DNA of 10,607 bases. It comes from Chlorobiaceae bacterium (GTDB lineage: Bacteria > Bacteroidota > Chlorobiia > Chlorobiales > Chlorobiaceae). The stretch lies in NCBI GenBank assembly GCA_013336025.1, contig JAAXUM010000027.1, forward strand, positions 1 to 10,607, read 5' to 3'. Both the position numbers and the translations under genes were made by a program. Below are positions 6,663 to 10,607 of this stretch, piece after piece (positions within the stretch are counted from its first letter, which is position 1; every line of letters begins with the position of its first letter). The notes under the pieces are model-generated. The model searched no databases. It was given only the letters and a program-made list of their open reading frames with translations, and was not told where the DNA came from.

Positions 6663-6971
6663 TCAGGCTGTTTTTTCTACATGCATAAGAAATGCTCTGG
6701 CAGGAAAGTCCTTGTCAACGGCAATCGGGTTTTTTTCAAGTTCAAGCATAATGGATTCCGCTTTATCATCATCAAGAATTGCAAAACAGAGTGATGAATA
6801 GGTGCCGATCATCTCATCGGATGGCCACCATGATTGCTGCATGAGTGATGGTTTCTGACAGTTGCAGCCGCGAATAGCAACGTTGCTGAACAGGTTTACC
6901 TGATACTCCTTGAAGAGGCTGCGCACCATCGGGCGAGTCTCTTCATGTCCCATGATAGCAAGAAATTTCAT
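6663..6971 (-). CDS. Small PII-like protein downstream of the RND permease
   Basis: A 102-residue soluble protein without signal peptide or membrane segment. I do not recognise a named family with certainty. Its layout fits the beta-alpha-beta-beta-alpha-beta ferredoxin-like fold of PII/PII-like proteins: strand MKFLAIMG, helix TRPMVRSLFKEYQ, strand VNLFSNVAIRGCN, a loop where the PII T-loop sits (about 40-56, with Trp48-Trp49), strand SSLCFAILDDD followed by a helix, and a last strand ARAFLMHVEK. Cys36 and Cys38 (CNC), with Cys62, could bind a metal or be redox-active. PII-like proteins (PII-NG, DUF3240 type) are known beside heavy-metal RND pumps, which supports the reading. Start at 6971: GGGAGA lies seven to eight bases before this ATG, and the fold starts there. 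A longer in-frame start at 7043 would overlap the RND gene by 50 bases and add an unrelated 24 residues. It begins 22 bases after the RND stop. Confidence 0.72.
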   Translation of the reverse strand: MKFLAIMGHEETRPMVRSLFKEYQVNLFSNVAIRGCNCQKPSLMQQSWWPSDEMIGTYSSLCFAILDDDKAESIMLELEKNPIAVDKDFPARAFLMHVEKTA

Positions 6972-6978
6972 TGTTGTT

Positions 6979-6984
6979 TCTCCC
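6979..6984 (-). promoter_or_regulatory. Ribosome binding site fixing the PII-like gene start
   Basis: GGGAGA on the minus strand lies seven bases before the ATG at 6969-6971, between the RND stop and this gene. It favours the 102-residue start over the longer in-frame one at 7043. Confidence 0.7.
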
Positions 6985-6993
6985 TGCACAATG

Positions 6994-9900
6994 TTAGTGA
7001 GATTTTTTTTCAGCCATGTAATAGACAAGCGGAACGACAACAAGCGTCAGGATCGTTGAGAGCACGCCACCCCAGATGAGTGATATGGCCAGCCCCTGGA
7101 AAATCGGGTCGAAGAGCATGACCAGGGATCCGATCACTACCGCACCGGAGGTAAGAATAATCGGCCTTGTTCGAACTGCTGCCGATTCAATGACTGCCTG
7201 TTTGAGGTTGATGCCTTCTTCTCTGCGTATCTGGATGAAGTCGATCAGAAGCACCGAGTTTCTGACCATAATGCCTGCCAGCGCAATCATGCCGATCATG
7301 CTTGTTGCCGTAAAAAAGGCCCCATGGAGCCAGTGACCCGGAATGATGCCCACAAGACTGAGGGGTATGGCAATCATCATGATGAGCGGTGTCTTGAAGG
7401 ACTGGAACCAGCCGATAATCAAAAGATAGATGATGACCAGAACAACGGCAAATGCTGTGCCGAGATCTCTGAACACTTCAAAGGTGATCTGCCATTCGCC
7501 ATCCCATTTCATGGCCGATTTTGCCTGTGATACCGGTGCAGAGGTGTAGAGGGGACTGATCGAATATCCTCCGGGTAGTTTGAGCTGCTCGATTTTCTTG
7601 TCCATCGCAAGCATGGCATAAACAGGACTTTCAGTTGCGCCGGCAACATCAGCAGTAACATAGACAACCTGACGCAGATCTTTGCGGTAGATGCTCTTGT
7701 CCTGAATTTTTTCTTTTATGGTCACCAGTGATGATAACGGAATCATTTCGCCGGCTCTCAGACGGGTTGTCAGGCTTCCCATGCCCTGGGACTGAACAAA
7801 AATGCCTGAAAGATCCTGAATCGATGTTCGCTGATTCTGCGGCAGACGGAGCTGAATGGTGACTGGTTCAATTGATTGCCGGGTATGCAGAAGACCAACA
7901 TCCACGCCGTGCAGCGACATGCGGAGCGTCTGGGCAATCTGTTCTGCGCTGACCCCGCGGAAGGCAGCCTGTTCTTTGTTGATCTCAAGATCGTAGACCC
8001 GCTGGTCATCTTCAACAAGCCAGTCAACATCAACAACGCCGGGAGTCTGGCTGAAGATCTTTTTAACCTCTCTGGCCAGTGCGATCTGCTCTTTTTGCGA
8101 TGGTCCGTAAATTTCAGCCACAAGTGTTGAGAGTACCGGAGGCCCTGGTGGGATTTCAACAATTTTAGCATTGCCATGGTATTTTAACGCTATCCTCTGG
8201 ACTGCGCTTCTTACCTTTTTTGCAATGTCATGACTTTGCAGGCTGCGTTCGCCTTTATGGATAAGGTTGACCTGAATGTCACCCATGTTATCGGCCTGAC
8301 GGAGATAGTAGTGGCGAACCAGCCCGTTAAAGTTGATGGGCGCATTGGTGCCGACATAGTACTGGTAACTGCTGACCTCCGGAACTGTTTTCAGATAGGC
8401 AGATATTTCTTTCGTCACTCTTGCTGTCTGCTCAAGAGCTGTGCCTTCAGGCATATCGATAATGACCTGAAATTCGTTTTTGTTATCAAAGGGGAGCATT
8501 TTCATCTGGACGGCCTTGAGCGGAACAAGGGCGATTGCTCCGATCAGGAGAATACCGACACCGCCGAAAGCCAGCCAGGTTTTCAGCTTGCTTTCGATAA
8601 ATGGCGAGAGAATAGAGTTGAAGAGCTTGTAGTATCCTGTTTTGGTAATGTCATACTCTTCATGATGCCCCTCTTCAGTTTTCAGCAGACGGAAAGAGAG
8701 CCAGGGCGTTGCAATAAGCGCCACGAGCAGGGAAAAAACCATTGCCAGTGATGCGCCTATAGGCATCGGGCTCATATAGGGGCCCATAAGGCCTGATACG
8801 AAAACCATGGGAAGAACAGCGGCAATAACGGTAAATGTAGCCAGAATAGTCGGGTTGCCAACTTCGCTGATGGCGGTTATGGCCGCCTGGAGCCTTGGCT
8901 GTCGCTTCATGGCAAAATGTCGATGAATATTTTCGGCAATAATGATAGAGTCATCAACGACAATGCCTGTTACGAATATGAGCGCAAACAGTGTTACCCT
9001 GTTGAGTGAATAGTCCAGCAGATAGTAAATCAGCAGGGTCAGCGCAAAGGTGATCGGTACTGATGCAAAAACCACGAGGGCGCCCCGCCAGCCGAGGAAG
9101 AATCCAACAACAATGGTAACAGCTACAACAGCCATGATCAGGTGCTCAAGAAGCGTGAATACCTTTTCCGAGGCGGTTTCGCCATAATTTCTGGTTTCCG
9201 TAACGGTGATGTCTGACGGAATGGCGGTCTTTTTGAGGCCGTCTATTTTAGCCATGACTTTGTTGGCAAGTACAGTGGCATCGGTTCCCTTGCGTTTTGC
9301 AACCGTCAGCGTTACGGCAGGATATTCGCCTGTTGCAGCGTTTTTTGGACCGGCAGCGCCCCAGCCGAAAAAGGTGTAATTGTTCACCTCTTCAGGGCCG
9401 TCGATGACTTCTGCGACATCCCGGAGATAGACGGGCGTTGCTCCATAGATGCCGACAACAATACCACGCACATCATCAGCGCTTTCAAGAAATCGTCCTG
9501 AGCGGACGATGATTTCATTATTCATCTGCTTGAAATCTCCGGCAGTCATCTGGCTGTTGGACTGCTGGATCTGGCGTGCGATCTGCAACGCGCTGATATT
9601 GAACTGACCCAGTTTCTCCTTGTTCAGGATAACGCGAACCTGGCGTTTCAGACCACCCTTGATTTCAACATCTCCGATGCTTTCGATCTGTTTGAGCTCA
9701 TCACCAACTGCGGCTACGGTTTGTCGCAGTTGATAGGGATTTTTTGTTTTGCTCCAGAAGGTGAGGTTCAGTACCGGAACATCATCAATAGCTACCTTTT
9801 TAATAAGAGGAAACTGTGCTCCTGCCGGCATTTTGTCCATGTTTTTCATCAGGACAGTCCAGAGCTTTACCATGCTTTGTTCGGTATCTTCACCAACCTT

Positions 9901-10200
9901 GTACCGTACCGTCACCAGAGCAACGTCAGGCATTGATGTCGAATAAACAAAGTCAACACCCGGAATTTCAGTCAGAGCTCGTTCGACGGGTTTTGCTACA
10001 CGCTCTTCAACTTCGGAGGGGGTTGCTCCGGGATAGGGGATATAAAGATCAACAAGAGGTACGACAATCTGAGGCTCTTCTTCCCTCGGCGTCATGAATG
10101 TTGCCATAACGCCGACAAGAAGCGACGCTATCATGAGCAACGGAGTAATCTTTGAATTGATAAACTGTTTTGCCAGTTTTCCTGCGATACCTTCATTCAT
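6994..10200 (-). CDS. RND-family efflux permease (AcrB-like inner-membrane pump)
   Basis: A 1068-residue, full-length proton-driven efflux permease that would act as an inner-membrane trimer coupled to an adaptor and an outer-membrane channel. It has the two-fold repeated RND plan: TM1 at about 17-36, a large periplasmic loop (about 37-350), a TM2-TM6 bundle (about 351-505), TM7 near 541-562, a second periplasmic loop (about 563-905), and TM8-TM12 (about 911-1062). The proton-relay pair is Asp416-Asp417 in GIVVDDSIIIAEN, as in drug-type AcrB. The TM10 position that is Lys940 in AcrB is Arg980 here (GIMVRNSVLLIDF), and the TM11 threonine is present (RPIILTS). The N-terminal REEEPQIVVP stretch marks a subgroup distinct from classical AcrB; the substrate cannot be read from sequence. 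GGGAGG lies nine bases before the ATG, inside the adaptor gene, and the ATG overlaps the upstream stop by eight bases (ATGAATGA), implying translational coupling. Confidence 0.95.
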   Translation of the reverse strand: MNEGIAGKLAKQFINSKITPLLMIASLLVGVMATFMTPREEEPQIVVPLVDLYIPYPGATPSEVEERVAKPVERALTEIPGVDFVYSTSMPDVALVTVRYKVGEDTEQSMVKLWTVLMKNMDKMPAGAQFPLIKKVAIDDVPVLNLTFWSKTKNPYQLRQTVAAVGDELKQIESIGDVEIKGGLKRQVRVILNKEKLGQFNISALQIARQIQQSNSQMTAGDFKQMNNEIIVRSGRFLESADDVRGIVVGIYGATPVYLRDVAEVIDGPEEVNNYTFFGWGAAGPKNAATGEYPAVTLTVAKRKGTDATVLANKVMAKIDGLKKTAIPSDITVTETRNYGETASEKVFTLLEHLIMAVVAVTIVVGFFLGWRGALVVFASVPITFALTLLIYYLLDYSLNRVTLFALIFVTGIVVDDSIIIAENIHRHFAMKRQPRLQAAITAISEVGNPTILATFTVIAAVLPMVFVSGLMGPYMSPMPIGASLAMVFSLLVALIATPWLSFRLLKTEEGHHEEYDITKTGYYKLFNSILSPFIESKLKTWLAFGGVGILLIGAIALVPLKAVQMKMLPFDNKNEFQVIIDMPEGTALEQTARVTKEISAYLKTVPEVSSYQYYVGTNAPINFNGLVRHYYLRQADNMGDIQVNLIHKGERSLQSHDIAKKVRSAVQRIALKYHGNAKIVEIPPGPPVLSTLVAEIYGPSQKEQIALAREVKKIFSQTPGVVDVDWLVEDDQRVYDLEINKEQAAFRGVSAEQIAQTLRMSLHGVDVGLLHTRQSIEPVTIQLRLPQNQRTSIQDLSGIFVQSQGMGSLTTRLRAGEMIPLSSLVTIKEKIQDKSIYRKDLRQVVYVTADVAGATESPVYAMLAMDKKIEQLKLPGGYSISPLYTSAPVSQAKSAMKWDGEWQITFEVFRDLGTAFAVVLVIIYLLIIGWFQSFKTPLIMMIAIPLSLVGIIPGHWLHGAFFTATSMIGMIALAGIMVRNSVLLIDFIQIRREEGINLKQAVIESAAVRTRPIILTSGAVVIGSLVMLFDPIFQGLAISLIWGGVLSTILTLVVVPLVYYMAEKKSH

Positions 10201-10607
10201 TGGATGTGGCCTCCCTTGTTACAGCCTGACTTTTTGTTACGGATACTCCTTCCTTCAGTCCGGGGTTATAGTTCTCTATAACCATCTCTCCCTTGTCTAT
10301 TCCTCCGAGCACAACAACAGAGCCGTGATCGATACGCCCGGTTCTTATCCATCGAATGGTTGTTTTCTGATCATCGCCGACGACAAATACACCGGTCAGT
10401 CCGCCTTGCTGAAAAACTGAAGATTTCGGCACAAGAATAACCTCCACGCCCCTTGAATCGAGAGTGCTTTCTGTCTGAACCAGCGGCAGGGATATGGCCT
10501 GATCGGGTTTTGTTTCGCTGTTATTGGCGGCCTGTTTTTCTTTTCCGCATCCGGCAAGCAGCGCCATCAGAACAGCAATCACGGCAATGCTTTTGTTTTG
10601 TCCTTTC
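10193..10607 (-). CDS. Short adaptor-like lipoprotein (RND membrane-fusion C-terminal domain only), 5' end cut by the window
   Basis: The frame is open to the window edge. The visible start reads KGQNKSIAVIAVLMALLAGC: a positively charged n-region, a hydrophobic core and the lipobox LAGC. The G at 10607 would be the third base of an ATG starting M-K-G-Q, which makes a complete lipoprotein signal peptide, so the gene is probably missing only two bases. A GTG at 10582 is a poorer start because it lacks the basic n-region. After a polar linker of about 30 residues, the protein goes straight into the C-terminal membrane-proximal segment of RND membrane-fusion proteins: VILVPKSSVFQQ, LTGVFVVGDDQ, IRWIRTGR, VVLGGIDKGEMVI and LKEGVSV. 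The lipoyl, alpha-hairpin and most of the beta-barrel domains of a normal 350-400-residue adaptor are absent. It overlaps the RND permease start by eight bases. Confidence 0.85.
   Translation of the reverse strand, partial: KGQNKSIAVIAVLMALLAGCGKEKQAANNSETKPDQAISLPLVQTESTLDSRGVEVILVPKSSVFQQGGLTGVFVVGDDQKTTIRWIRTGRIDHGSVVVLGGIDKGEMVIENYNPGLKEGVSVTKSQAVTREATSNE

Noticed and set aside
6972..7043. A longer in-frame start for the PII-like protein adding 24 residues.
   Set aside because: It would overlap the RND gene by 50 bases, lacks a good ribosome binding site, and the extra residues do not fit the fold. The ATG at 6971 has GGGAGA at proper spacing.
7770..8177. A 135-residue open frame within the RND permease gene on the same strand.
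   Set aside because: It lies entirely inside the permease coding region in another frame and shows arginine/serine-rich composition typical of a shadow frame.

Overview
The window reads like the chromosome of an anaerobic, autotrophic bacterium, most plausibly a green sulfur bacterium (Chlorobiaceae). This is an inference from gene content: a succinate dehydrogenase/fumarate reductase of the unusual 'type E' (flavoprotein, iron-sulfur protein, and a heterodisulfide-reductase-like CCG subunit in place of a haem membrane anchor) next to the tetrapyrrole gene hemE. The organism name cannot be proven from the window. No tRNA, rRNA, insertion sequence, CRISPR array or prophage is visible, and no gene-free stretch exceeds 300 bases.

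Layout. Positions 1-311 (+) hold the C-terminal end of a P-type cation ATPase, the only plus-strand gene. It converges on hemE (415-1470, -), and a strong 14-bp hairpin at 345-379 has its T-tract oriented to terminate hemE. A 158-base gap separates hemE from a compact minus-strand succinate dehydrogenase operon, transcribed sdhA (3541-5244), sdhB (2496-3566), CCG subunit (1629-2477). Upstream of sdhA lies a separate gene for a small two-CBS-domain protein (5371-5817) that appears to end in its own weak terminator.

The right half (6000-10607, -) is one tightly packed operon: a very short lipoprotein resembling only the C-terminal piece of an RND membrane-fusion protein (10193 to the window edge), a full-length RND efflux permease (6994-10200), a 102-residue protein with a PII-like strand/helix pattern and a CNC motif (6663-6971), and a glyoxalase-II-like metallo-beta-lactamase-fold hydrolase (6000-6641). 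Junctions are an 8-base overlap, a 22-base gap and a 21-base gap, each with a purine-rich ribosome binding site, so the four genes are probably co-transcribed and translationally linked.

Working together: SdhA, SdhB and the CCG protein would form one complex interconverting fumarate and succinate, in the reductive TCA cycle if the organism is a green sulfur bacterium. HemE feeds haem and bacteriochlorophyll synthesis. The most unusual part is the RND operon, which pairs an efflux pump with an apparent mini-adaptor lipoprotein, a PII-like small protein and a thiol-ester/persulfide-type hydrolase. This suggests an export or detoxification module with a built-in sensor whose substrate is unknown.
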